Source: JAJNPS01 sp031378845
GTDB taxonomy: Bacteria > Pseudomonadota > Alphaproteobacteria > Rhodobacterales > Rhodobacteraceae
Assembly (NCBI GenBank): GCA_031378845.1
Contig: JANNES010000015.1
Coordinates: 372,001-436,000, forward strand
Direction: 5' to 3'
Length of the DNA stretch: 64,000 nt
The notes beneath the pieces are model-generated. The model did no database searches. It had not been told where the DNA came from and saw nothing but the letters and a program-made list of their open reading frames with translations. Position 1 is the stretch's first letter, and the number at the start of each line of letters is the position of its first letter. Positions 34,480 through 43,024 of this stretch are shown here, in pieces. The translations under genes and the position numbers were made by a program.

Positions 34480-34965
34480 ATGGCCGAAACGGACCTGCCG
34501 CAGGATGTGGCACCAGAAAAGAAGAAATCGAAGCTGCCGCTATTGATCGGCCTCGTTCTGGCCCTGCTTGGTGGTGGTGGTGGATTCTATGCGACGTTCT
34601 CGGGGATAATCCTCGGCGGGAACGCGCCTGATAGCAGCCATGGGGATTCTGTTATCGTCTTGCCGGACATTGCCTTTGTGCCGGTTGAGCCGATGATCAT
34701 TTCGCTGGGCGCGTCGACGCGCAACGGTCACCTCAGATTCACCGCCCAACTTGAAGTAGACGCGGCCCACTCTGCCGAAGTCACGCTTCTAATGCCGCGA
34801 ATCATGGATGTCTTGAACGGCTATCTGCGGGCCATCGACGTCGCGGAACTCGAAGATCCCGGGGCGCTGGTCAAGATGCGCGCGCAAATGCTGCGCCGCG
34901 TCCAGATCGTGTCGGGTGAGGGTCGCGTCCGTGACCTGCTCGTCACTGAATTTGTCCTGAACTAG
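34480..34965 (+). CDS. fliL: Flagellar basal body-associated protein FliL
   Basis: Membrane protein that surrounds and supports the stator; 161 residues. From the ATG at 34480 (CGGAG seven bases upstream) it reads a charged N-terminus (KKKSK), a single membrane helix LPLLIGLVLALLGGGGGFYATFSG, and a periplasmic domain ending RVQIVSGEGRVRDLLVTEFVLN, as in FliL (LRxxINxxL...VxxVLFTxFVxQ-type end). An upstream frame to 34414 is not used because its extra residues lack the family pattern. Confidence 0.93.
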   Translation: MAETDLPQDVAPEKKKSKLPLLIGLVLALLGGGGGFYATFSGIILGGNAPDSSHGDSVIVLPDIAFVPVEPMIISLGASTRNGHLRFTAQLEVDAAHSAEVTLLMPRIMDVLNGYLRAIDVAELEDPGALVKMRAQMLRRVQIVSGEGRVRDLLVTEFVLN

Positions 34966-34976
34966 AGGCGCACGCG

Positions 34977-35375
34977 ATGACATTGATTGCAGACATCTTG
35001 TTAGCCGCCGGCGCGTTTGGGGCAGCGATTTACTGTTCGATCCTTTCGGCGCGACTCAAGAAATTCTCAACCCTCGAATCAGGAATGGGGGGCGCAATTG
35101 CTGTCCTTTCGGCACAGGTCGACGACATGACGGTCGCACTTGAAACAGCGCGGCTGGCGGCGACAGGTTCGGCCTCACGGCTTGACGCGCAGACGCAGCG
35201 CGCGGAATCCGTTGCGACACGATTGGAGCTATTGGTCGCCGCGATGCACGATCTGCACGAGGATGTGGAGCCTGCGCAATCAGTCAGAGCTCTGGATGCC
35301 ACCGCTGATTCAGGGCGACGCGTCCGACTTGTGCGACGGCGCCTCGCCCGAGTTGACATGGAGGCGGCTGAGTGA
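34977..35375 (+). CDS. Membrane-anchored coiled-coil protein of the flagellar operon, unknown function
   Basis: 132 residues. A hydrophobic N-terminus (MTLIADILLAAGAFGAAIYCSILSARLKKF) is followed by a predicted helical or coiled-coil part (about 35-100, VLSAQVDDMTVALETARLAATG ... RAESVATRLELLVAAMHDLHED) and a basic tail. I do not recognise it with certainty; layout and position resemble the DUF6468-type proteins found next to fliL in other alphaproteobacteria. It starts 11 bp after fliL and overlaps the MotE-like gene by a TGATG junction, which ties it to motor function. Confidence 0.75.
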   Translation: MTLIADILLAAGAFGAAIYCSILSARLKKFSTLESGMGGAIAVLSAQVDDMTVALETARLAATGSASRLDAQTQRAESVATRLELLVAAMHDLHEDVEPAQSVRALDATADSGRRVRLVRRRLARVDMEAAE

Positions 35376-35938
35376 TGCGCGACAGCAATAGAGGCGTCTT
35401 GTGGATACTTGCACTGTTCCTGGCCGCGTCGGGTGCGCTGCGCGTGGGGTCCGAGGTTGGGCTCGCTTTTGCCAATGGTGTGCCGACGACGACGCCAGAA
35501 GGGGAGGCCGCGCCACCGTTGGTCTGCCCCGAACCGCCCCTCGCACTGGCGCAAGCCTTGCAGGCCCGTGAGGCGCAGGTCGCAAAAACCGAGGCAGCGC
35601 TCGAAGAAAGGCTCGCCGCGCTGGACTTGACCGAGCAGGCCGTGACCGCGCGGCTGACTGCGCTGGAAGCAGCCGAGGCGCGCCTCAAGGATACGCTGGC
35701 ATTGGCGGACGGTGCCGCGGAGGATGATCTGCTGCGGTTGACCGCAGTTTACGAGACGATGAAACCGAAAGACGCGGCCAAACTCTTCGAGGCCATGACC
35801 CCTGAATTTGCGGCCGGATTTCTGGGGCGCATGCGCCCCGATGCCGCTGCTGCGGTTTTTTCCGGAATGTCTCCCGAAGCGGGCTATGCGGTCAGCGTGA
35901 TCATGGCGGGCCGCAATGCAACGGTTCCAAAGCAATAG
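35375..35938 (+). CDS. MotE-like flagellar protein with MgtE N-terminal-like domain
   Basis: 187 residues. An N-terminal hydrophobic segment (VLWILALFLAASGALRVG), a long coiled coil (about 60-125, QALQAREAQVAKTEAALEERLAALDLTEQAVTARLTALEAAEARL) and a C-terminal MgtE-N-like repeat (VYETMKPKDAAKLFEAMTPEFAAGFLGRMRPDAAAAVFSGMSPEAGY). The same layout is seen in MotE of Sinorhizobium, a chaperone for the periplasmic motility protein MotC. The large exported protein two genes downstream could be its client. GGAGG is 10 bases before the ATG at 35375. Confidence 0.85.
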   Translation: MRDSNRGVLWILALFLAASGALRVGSEVGLAFANGVPTTTPEGEAAPPLVCPEPPLALAQALQAREAQVAKTEAALEERLAALDLTEQAVTARLTALEAAEARLKDTLALADGAAEDDLLRLTAVYETMKPKDAAKLFEAMTPEFAAGFLGRMRPDAAAAVFSGMSPEAGYAVSVIMAGRNATVPKQ

Positions 35939-36110
35939 CCGCCGTATCTGCCGATATTCGATGCACCAAAGTCCGCGCGAAACACCGCAGCAACTACCGC
36001 TCAGCCGCGCGATTTGTCTGAAAAGACCCGCAGTCAATCGTGCCCGAGGGGCGTTTTGTTAACGCCTTTCTGCAATCGTCGGACACGCAAGAAAAGAACG
36101 GGGCGTTCGT

Positions 36111-36980
36111 ATGTTCGGCATCATCGGCATCGCTGTGATCTTCATCATGGTCTTCGGCGGCTACCTGCTGGCGGGCGGCAAGATGGGCATCATCTTGAAA
36201 ACCCTCCCGTTCGAAATGATCATGATCGGGGGCGCTGCGCTCGGCGCGTTTTTGCTGTCTACCGATCTCGCAGGTGCAAAACATACACTGAGGGATGTCG
36301 CCAAAGTCTTCAAAGGCCCCAAGTGGAAGCCAGGTGACTACCGTGATCTTTTGTGCCTCTTGTTCGAGCTGATCCGCGTCGCACGCACCAATCCGATTGC
36401 CCTCGAAGAACATATCGAAGGTCCCGAAGCCTCATCGATCTTTGGGCGCTATCCGAGACTGCAGCATGACCACGAGGTGGTGGAACTGATTTGCGACACG
36501 TTGCGTGCCGCCTCGATGAATTACGACGACCCCCACCAGGTCGAAGAGGTTCTCGACAAGCGGATGGAGGCGACGCAAATCCACGCGATGCACTCCAGCC
36601 ATGCTTTGCAAACGGTGGCTGACGGTCTGCCGGCACTGGGAATCGTTGCGGCGGTCTTGGGTGTGATCAAGACGATGGGATCAATCGACCAGCCGCCCGA
36701 GGTTCTGGGAAAAATGATTGGCGGTGCCTTGGTCGGCACGTTTCTTGGCGTGTTTCTGGCCTACGGGCTGGTTGGACCCTTTGCCGCTCGGGTCAAGGCC
36801 GTCGTCGAAGAGGACGCGCACTTCTATCACTTGATTCGAGAGGTGCTGGTGGCCAATCTGCACCGCCACGCCCCCAATATTTGTATCGAGGTTGGGCGCC
36901 AGAACACTCCGCATCACATCCGACCCAGCTTCACCGAAGTCGAAGAGGCCCTGCGTGGCCTGAAACAGGACGCGGCATGA
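36111..36980 (+). CDS. motA: Flagellar stator protein MotA
   Basis: Proton-channel stator subunit; 289 residues, four membrane segments. N-terminal MFGIIGIAVIFIMVFGGYLLAGGKMGIILKTLPFEMIMIGGAALGAFL, cytoplasmic loop with DYRDLLCLLFELIRVARTNP, and the third and fourth helices GLPALGIVAAVLGVIKTMG and GKMIGGALVGTFLGVFLAYGLVGPFA with the conserved prolines. It is preceded by 172 bp without a gene (35939-36110), which probably holds its promoter. Its stop overlaps the next gene by ATGA. Confidence 0.97.
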   Translation: MFGIIGIAVIFIMVFGGYLLAGGKMGIILKTLPFEMIMIGGAALGAFLLSTDLAGAKHTLRDVAKVFKGPKWKPGDYRDLLCLLFELIRVARTNPIALEEHIEGPEASSIFGRYPRLQHDHEVVELICDTLRAASMNYDDPHQVEEVLDKRMEATQIHAMHSSHALQTVADGLPALGIVAAVLGVIKTMGSIDQPPEVLGKMIGGALVGTFLGVFLAYGLVGPFAARVKAVVEEDAHFYHLIREVLVANLHRHAPNICIEVGRQNTPHHIRPSFTEVEEALRGLKQDAA

Positions 36981-39358
36981 TGATGCGGGCATTTATTGTT
37001 GCGCTCGCGCTGGTCGCGGCTCCGGCCATAGCCCAGACCGCGAGGGTGACATCTGGCGATCACGACGGATTTTCGCGCTTGGTTGTCGAACTGCCGACCG
37101 CCAGCGATTGGCAGCTTGGCCGGACCAGCGACGGCTATGGGCTTGCAGTAACTACGCCACCAGAGGGGTATGATCTCAGTGGCGTGTTTGACCTGATCCG
37201 TCGCAATCGGCTTGCGGCCATCTCGATCGACGCTGAAACGGGAAACCTCGAGTTCGGGCTGGCCTGCGCCTGTCACGCCATTCCGTTCGAGTTTCGTCCG
37301 GGCGTCATCGTAATTGATGTCCGCGACGGCGCGCCACCTGCGGGCTCATCCTTCGAGTTGCCTCTGGCAGAAACAAGCGCCGCTGCGGTGCAGGCGCCTC
37401 CGGTCGGCGACACAATTGCCGAGGCCCCCGCTGTTCAGACAGAAACCAATGTCTCGCCGTTTGTCAGTGACGAAACGCTGCCGGAGCAGCCACCAACGGA
37501 ACCTACCGTCGCTCCAGAAATTCCCCCAAGATGGGTGTTCTCCGCGGCGCCTGCACTTGCCGGAGCCTTGCCTGACGAACCGCCGCCAAAGGACGACGTT
37601 CGTCAATGGCTTGCGCTGGATGCGGCGGCGAACAACGCCGCGCAACGCAACCTACACGCCACGCCCAGGCAGTTCTTCCCGCCAAATGCGCCGCTTGCCG
37701 CTTTGCGCGACGACCTCTTGATGCAGATCAGCCGGGGTGCCGCACGCGGTATCGTCGACATCGCCTCACCTGCCTTGCGAACTGCCGAGACCTTGGCGTC
37801 ACCCGCCACTGCGCCCTTCCCGCAGGTCGCGATCAACCCCCTGCCTGGTGTGTCATCTGAGGGGGTCGACGACGCGGATCCCGCCTTGACCGGCCAAGGC
37901 GCGACATGCATCGCGGACGAACGCGTTAACGTGGCCGAATGGGGACGACCGGGTGCCGTTGCAGACGAAATCGCGACGCTGACTTCGGGCATCGTCGGCG
38001 AATTCGACGCGGTGAACCCCGAGGCATTGGCCGCCGCAGTCAAGTACTCCCTCTTTTTGGGCTTTGGTGTTGAGGCCGCAAATCTTGTCGACGTGTTTCC
38101 CTCCATTGATCTCGCCGAAGAGGCTCCGATCTGGACCAGCATCGGCAGGTTGATCGACGGTTATCCCGACGCCGAAGGTGCCTTTGCCGATATGCAGACC
38201 TGCGATACCGCTGCGGCCCTCTGGGCGGTTTTGGCCGTCAACAGCTTGACGGCGAGCAGCGAGATCAACACTCAAGCGGTCCTGCGAAGCTTTTCCGCAC
38301 TTCCTGTGCATTTGCGGCTGTCCGTCGGGCCAGATCTCGCCGAGCGGTTTCTCGAGATTGGGGACGACGCGGTTGTGCAAGCGATCCGCGATGCCATCCA
38401 GCGCGCTCCCGAAGGTGCCGGCGCCGCTGTCGATCTGATGAGCGCGCGGCTGAACCTTGCTGAAAACAATCCTGAAGGGGCCGAGGTCTTGGCCGAAGGG
38501 ATCATTGCAAACGCTGGCCCAAACGTTGCCGAGGCGATGCTCGCGCTCGTCGAGGCCTCGCTTGCGCAGGCCAAACCCATCGACCCGCAGACCACGAATG
38601 CCCTAGAGGCGCTTGTACGCGAACATCAAGGCGCCCCGCTGGAACCCGCCCTTGCTCGCGCGTTGATTCTGGCCTTGGCCAGCAACGGTGACGCCGATGC
38701 GGCTTTTGCACTCTTGCCCAAGAATCCCGAAAACGAGGCCGAGCTGTGGTCTACTCTTGCAGAATTGGGCACCGAGAGTGACCTGCTGGCTCATGCCGTG
38801 CGGCCTGCAGAAGACTTGCCTACCGATGTTCTGACAGAAACTCGTTTGCGCATCGCCGAACGTCTGATGAAACTTGGCTTTGCTCAATCAACTCTGCAAT
38901 GGCTTGGCCCACCTTCGGCTGGGGACGATCCCAAGAGCACCATGCTCTACGCCCGGGCGGCGCTTCAACTGGGCGATCCCGGTGCTGCGCTGCATCAACT
39001 GGCAACCTTGTCCGATCCTGCGTCAATGGCGATCTCGGCCGCCGCTGAGCTGCAACGTGGCGATGCAAAAGTAGCAGCAGAACTTTACGGCGACCTGCAA
39101 GACACCGCTGCGCAAGAACATGCGCGGATCCGTGCCCGCGATTGGGCAGCGCTGGCAGTGACAGGCAGCGATCTGTGGAAAGACGGCGCCGCGCGTCTGT
39201 GGCCGGACACGGCGGACACGGCGGACGCGTCGCCTTTGGGCCCCCTTGCAGAAGCATCGGCTCTTTTGACCGATGCGGCGCAAACACGCGCCTCGGTCAC
39301 AGAACTCTTGTCCAGCGTGGCGTCGCCGGTTGCGGGCGCGCCTGCGCAAAAACCATGA
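36977..39358 (+). CDS. Large exported protein of the motility operon, unknown function
   Basis: 793 residues from the ATG that overlaps the motA stop. Signal peptide MMMRAFIVALALVAAPAIAQ, so it is periplasmic. Residues about 20-115 (VTSGDHDGFSRLVVELPTAS, then FDLIRRNRLAAISI) resemble an AMIN-type cell-wall-localising fold. A proline-rich linker (about 120-190) leads to a long helical region (about 190-780) with repeated alanine-rich pairs that look like TPR/SEL-type solenoids (AEVLAEGIIANAGPNVAEAMLALVEASLAQAK, MLYARAALQLGDPGAALHQLATL). No enzyme motif is seen. Position right after motA suggests a stator- or wall-associated motility factor, perhaps analogous to rhizobial MotC; this is inference. 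Confidence 0.8.
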   Translation: MMMRAFIVALALVAAPAIAQTARVTSGDHDGFSRLVVELPTASDWQLGRTSDGYGLAVTTPPEGYDLSGVFDLIRRNRLAAISIDAETGNLEFGLACACHAIPFEFRPGVIVIDVRDGAPPAGSSFELPLAETSAAAVQAPPVGDTIAEAPAVQTETNVSPFVSDETLPEQPPTEPTVAPEIPPRWVFSAAPALAGALPDEPPPKDDVRQWLALDAAANNAAQRNLHATPRQFFPPNAPLAALRDDLLMQISRGAARGIVDIASPALRTAETLASPATAPFPQVAINPLPGVSSEGVDDADPALTGQGATCIADERVNVAEWGRPGAVADEIATLTSGIVGEFDAVNPEALAAAVKYSLFLGFGVEAANLVDVFPSIDLAEEAPIWTSIGRLIDGYPDAEGAFADMQTCDTAAALWAVLAVNSLTASSEINTQAVLRSFSALPVHLRLSVGPDLAERFLEIGDDAVVQAIRDAIQRAPEGAGAAVDLMSARLNLAENNPEGAEVLAEGIIANAGPNVAEAMLALVEASLAQAKPIDPQTTNALEALVREHQGAPLEPALARALILALASNGDADAAFALLPKNPENEAELWSTLAELGTESDLLAHAVRPAEDLPTDVLTETRLRIAERLMKLGFAQSTLQWLGPPSAGDDPKSTMLYARAALQLGDPGAALHQLATLSDPASMAISAAAELQRGDAKVAAELYGDLQDTAAQEHARIRARDWAALAVTGSDLWKDGAARLWPDTADTADASPLGPLAEASALLTDAAQTRASVTELLSSVASPVAGAPAQKP

Positions 39359-39441
39359 TTCGGTTACGTATTGGAAAGGACTGACCCCTAGGGTCAGGCA
39401 ACGAGCGGGTGGCAAAAGTCGCCCGAAACAGGGTCAAACCC

Positions 39442-40170
39442 ATGCAATCTACTGAAGTCGTTCCAAACCTCTTTGCCACCGGTCGCGCCATGTCGATCGT
39501 CGTTTGCGCAGCCCTTTCCTGCGTGATCGCCGTTCAAGCCCGGGCCGCCCAAAGCAATCCTGACCTTTGCCGCGAGGCTGCGCGTACCGCCTCAGACGAG
39601 ACGGGGGTTCCCTACGATGTCCTGATCGCCATTGCGCTGACTGAAACGGGGCGCGCGCAGAATGGTGTCCTTGAGCCCTGGCCATGGGCAATGCACTATG
39701 ATGGCCAAGGCTATTGGTTCGACAGCCAAGCCGAGGCCATCGCGATGGCCGAAACTGCCTTGCAAACCGGCGCAACAAACATTGACCTTGGGTGCTTTCA
39801 GCTGAACATCCGTTGGCATGCCGGCGCGTTTGTTTCGGCCGAGGACATGCTTTCTCCCGCGCGCAATGCCCGCTATGCGGCCGATTTTCTCGCAAGCCTT
39901 TATCAAGAAAGTGGCGACTGGACCCTGGCCGCCGGAGCCTATCATTCCCGGACCCCGGAAAATGCTGAGGTCTACCGCGCACGATTTGAAACAATTCTGG
40001 CCGGTTTGCAGGATGGTGGGCCCTTGCCCGCCGTGTCGGCAAGCGCAGTCGCGGATGTTCCGATCACCCGCCGCAACAACCGCTTCCCCCTTCTTCAGAC
40101 CGGCGCGCCCGGCGGCATCGGATCCTTGGTGCCGCTGTTGGAGGCCGGTTCCCGCCTGGTCGGAGGCTAG
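39442..40170 (+). CDS. Lytic transglycosylase (SLT domain) of the flagellar operon
   Basis: Periplasmic peptidoglycan-cleaving enzyme that probably opens the wall for flagellar assembly. About 242 residues if the start is the ATG at 39442; ATG 39490 (MSIVVCAALSCVIAVQARA) would give a compact signal peptide and is equally possible. The SLT core has VPYDVLIAIALTETGR with the catalytic glutamate, NIDLGCFQLNIRWHAGAF, and YAADFLASLYQESGDWTLAAGAYHSRTPE. The rod-binding domain of enterobacterial FlgJ is absent; it is a stand-alone transglycosylase, as is usual in alphaproteobacteria. Confidence 0.88.
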   Translation: MQSTEVVPNLFATGRAMSIVVCAALSCVIAVQARAAQSNPDLCREAARTASDETGVPYDVLIAIALTETGRAQNGVLEPWPWAMHYDGQGYWFDSQAEAIAMAETALQTGATNIDLGCFQLNIRWHAGAFVSAEDMLSPARNARYAADFLASLYQESGDWTLAAGAYHSRTPENAEVYRARFETILAGLQDGGPLPAVSASAVADVPITRRNNRFPLLQTGAPGGIGSLVPLLEAGSRLVGG

Positions 40171-40175
40171 AGCGG

Positions 40176-42248
40176 ATGCCGAAGTTTCAGCTGGCCAGCC
40201 TCTTTCGTCCGACGGTTCTGCTGGCTCTGGCGATCATGGCGATCATCGTCATGATGATCCTGCCGGTGCCGTCATGGGTGCTCGACCTAGGGCTCGCGCT
40301 TTCCTTTGCGCTGGCAATCTTGATGCTCACCGTGACGCTCTTTGTTGAACGGCCCCTGGACTTCTCGGCTTTCCCGACAATCCTATTGGCCTCGTTGATG
40401 CTGCGTTTGTCGCTGAACATCTCCTCGACAAAGCTGATCATCGGACAAGGGCATACCGGGACCGATGCGGCAGGTGAGGTGATCGAGGGCTTTGCCAACT
40501 TCATCATGGGCGGGAGTGTGCTGATTGGCGTCGTGATCTTTTGCGTGCTGATGATCGTCAACTTTGTCGTCATTACCAAAGGCGCTGGCCGCATGGCCGA
40601 GGTCGGCGCGCGCTTTGCGCTGGACGGCATGCCGGGCCGCCAGTTGGCCATCGATGCCGACATGTCTGCAGGCGCCATCGACCACGCCGAGGCCAAACTG
40701 CGCCGCGAGACGGAACTGGCAGAAACAACCTTCTTCGGCTCGCTGGATGGTGCGTCAAAATTCGTCAAGGGTGATGCCGTCGCGGGTCTCATGATCACCT
40801 TCCTGAACATCGTGGTTGGACTGATCATGGGCGTCTTCGTCCATGATATGGAGATCGGCCGCGCCTTTGAGACCTACGCGATCCTGACCGTCGGCGATGG
40901 ACTTGTGAGCCAGGTCCCCGCCGTGATCATTTCGGTGGCGGCGGCACTGCTCTTGTCTCGCGGCGGGACCAAGGGCGCTGCCGACGTCTCGTTTTTTGCG
41001 CAACTTGGGCGCTACCCCGCCGCCTTGGGCACGGTGGCCCTGATCATGGCGCTGTTCGCGCTGGTGCCGGGTTTGCCGTTCGTGCCGTTCGTATTGGGGG
41101 CCGCAGGCCTTGGCGGCGCTGCCTTTATGGCGGCAAAGCGCGATGCAAAGCCAGTAATTTTGCCAGATCTCGCGCCCGTCGCACCAAGGGTCCGGCCGAT
41201 GGGCGACGTGCTCGACTTTGACGAGATTCATATCGAATTTGCGCCGAACCTTGTCAGCATGGCACTGGATCCCGCGACAGGCCTTGAGGCACGTATCAAC
41301 AACATGCGCACCCATGTGGCCAGCGCGTTCGGTCTGATCTTGCCCGAAATGCGCCTGACGGATGAGGCCAGCCTGCCGCCCGGTACCTACCGCATTCGCC
41401 TACAGGGCGTCGAACGCGCGCGCGACAGGCTGATCGCGGACAGGGTCCTGATTTTGTTGTCCGAGGGCATTGCCCCGCCGGAGGGTGAGGACGTCAAGGA
41501 ACCGGTTTACGGGGCGCCAGCGCGCTGGATTCGTCCCGAACATCAGGAAACCGCCGCGCTATCCGGCCTTGCAGTGGTCTCCCCGACCGAAGTTCTGGCC
41601 ACCCACCTGCTGGAAATCATCAAGGGCAACCTGTCGCGCCTTTTGACTTTGCGCGGCCTGCGGCGATTGCTGGATGAATTCGTCAATCTGTCGGATCCCG
41701 TCCGTGCCGAGGCGAACCGCCGTCTGCTTGACGACCTGGTGCCCGACAAGGTGCCGCAAGACCTGCTTTTGACCACCTTGCGCCTTTTGCTTGAAGAGCG
41801 CGTGTCGATCCGCAACCTGCCGCTCATCCTTGAAGCCGTCGCCGAGGCGCGCAGCATGGGGTCCCCGGAGGCGGTCTGTGAACATGTGCGCCATCGCCTG
41901 GGCTTTCAGCTGGTGGCAGAACTCAAGCGTGACGATGGCACCATCCCCCTGGTGCAATTGGCGCCAGAATGGGAAAAGATCTTTGCCCATCACCAGATGG
42001 AAGGAGATCGCGGCCAGAAAGACGTGGCCCTGCCGCCGGAGCTTTTCTCAAAACTGGCCAATGGCCTGGCGGAGCGGCTGAACCGCGCGGCAGAAGCGGG
42101 CGTCTTTCCAGCCTTGGTTGCGTCAACGTTGCGTCGACGGTTCCTGCGCACCGTCATGGCTGCAAAAGGGCTTCAGGCGCCGGTGCTATCCTACGAAGAA
42201 ATCGGACTGGAGGCGAAACCAGCCCTGTTGGGACAGATCCCCGTATGA
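40176..42248 (+). CDS. flhA: Flagellar export protein FlhA
   Basis: Export-gate protein; 690 residues. The N-terminal half has about eight membrane helices with the FlhA-specific block LDLGLALSFALAILMLTVTLFVERPLDFSAFPTILLASLMLRLSLNISSTKLIIGQGHTG, and the FHIPEP-type region ARFALDGMPGRQLAIDADMSAG (loop). The C-terminal cytoplasmic domain binds chaperones (for example ATHLLEIIKGNLSRLLTLRGLRRLLDEFVN). It starts 5 bp after the transglycosylase and overlaps fliR by ATGA. Confidence 0.97.
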   Translation: MPKFQLASLFRPTVLLALAIMAIIVMMILPVPSWVLDLGLALSFALAILMLTVTLFVERPLDFSAFPTILLASLMLRLSLNISSTKLIIGQGHTGTDAAGEVIEGFANFIMGGSVLIGVVIFCVLMIVNFVVITKGAGRMAEVGARFALDGMPGRQLAIDADMSAGAIDHAEAKLRRETELAETTFFGSLDGASKFVKGDAVAGLMITFLNIVVGLIMGVFVHDMEIGRAFETYAILTVGDGLVSQVPAVIISVAAALLLSRGGTKGAADVSFFAQLGRYPAALGTVALIMALFALVPGLPFVPFVLGAAGLGGAAFMAAKRDAKPVILPDLAPVAPRVRPMGDVLDFDEIHIEFAPNLVSMALDPATGLEARINNMRTHVASAFGLILPEMRLTDEASLPPGTYRIRLQGVERARDRLIADRVLILLSEGIAPPEGEDVKEPVYGAPARWIRPEHQETAALSGLAVVSPTEVLATHLLEIIKGNLSRLLTLRGLRRLLDEFVNLSDPVRAEANRRLLDDLVPDKVPQDLLLTTLRLLLEERVSIRNLPLILEAVAEARSMGSPEAVCEHVRHRLGFQLVAELKRDDGTIPLVQLAPEWEKIFAHHQMEGDRGQKDVALPPELFSKLANGLAERLNRAAEAGVFPALVASTLRRRFLRTVMAAKGLQAPVLSYEEIGLEAKPALLGQIPV

Positions 42249-43024
42249 TCGATCTGATGACACTCCTGACCGCGGTCACCGGTCTGGCGCAGGAGGCATT
42301 TTGGGGCGCGGTGCTAGTGTTTTTGCGGATGGGTGCGATGATGGCCCTGATGCCGGCATTTGGTGAACAGGTCGTCCCGATGCGCATCCGTCTGGCGCTG
42401 ACCCTGGCCTTTGCGACAATTGTCTATCCTGCCGTTGCACCGGACTTGCCCGATATTGCTGCCGGCGTCGTGCGTCCGGTTCTGGCCGAGATCACGGCAG
42501 GTCTGGCCTTTGGCATCGCGTTGCGTCTGATGATTGTAGCCTTGCAGATCGCGGGCACAATCGCGGCACAGGCGACGACCCTGTCGCAACTGATCGCAGG
42601 CGGAGGGCCGGAGCCGCAGCCGGCGATGTCGCATGTGCTTGTCTGGGCCGGTCTTGCACTTGCGGTGGCGCTGGACCTGCATGTGCGCGTCGTTGAACTT
42701 GCGATCCTGAGCTATCAGCTGATGCCGGCTGGTACGCCACCTCTTGCAGCGGATCTGTCGACTTGGGGCCTGATGCGGGTCACACATTCTTTTCGCCTTG
42801 GGTTTTCAATTGCGGCCCCTTTCGTGATCGCGGCGTTGATTTATAATCTTGCGATTGGTGTCATTAACCGCGCCATGCCCCAACTGATGGTCAGTTTTGT
42901 CGGCGCCCCGGCCCTGACCCTTGGCGGGCTTGCGCTGCTCGCGCTGGCCGCGCCATTGGCACTTGCCGCTTGGCTGGCCGCGCTTCAAGACCTGCTGGCC
43001 AATCCGACCGGGCCCTTGCCATGA
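42245..43024 (+). CDS. fliR: Flagellar export protein FliR
   Basis: Export-gate membrane protein; 259 residues, six hydrophobic segments. The start MIDLMTLL overlaps the flhA stop (ATGA); an open extension to 41969 reads antisense-like frame within flhA and is rejected. Typical FliR parts are FLRMGAMMALMPAFGEQVVPMRIRLALTLAF and AIGVINRAMPQLMVSFVGAPALTLGGLALLAL. It overlaps flhB by 4 bp. Confidence 0.95.
   Translation: MIDLMTLLTAVTGLAQEAFWGAVLVFLRMGAMMALMPAFGEQVVPMRIRLALTLAFATIVYPAVAPDLPDIAAGVVRPVLAEITAGLAFGIALRLMIVALQIAGTIAAQATTLSQLIAGGGPEPQPAMSHVLVWAGLALAVALDLHVRVVELAILSYQLMPAGTPPLAADLSTWGLMRVTHSFRLGFSIAAPFVIAALIYNLAIGVINRAMPQLMVSFVGAPALTLGGLALLALAAPLALAAWLAALQDLLANPTGPLP

Noticed and set aside
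36053..36075. CtrA-like half-site GTTAACG upstream of motA
   Set aside because: Only one half matches; the second half at seven-base spacing is absent.
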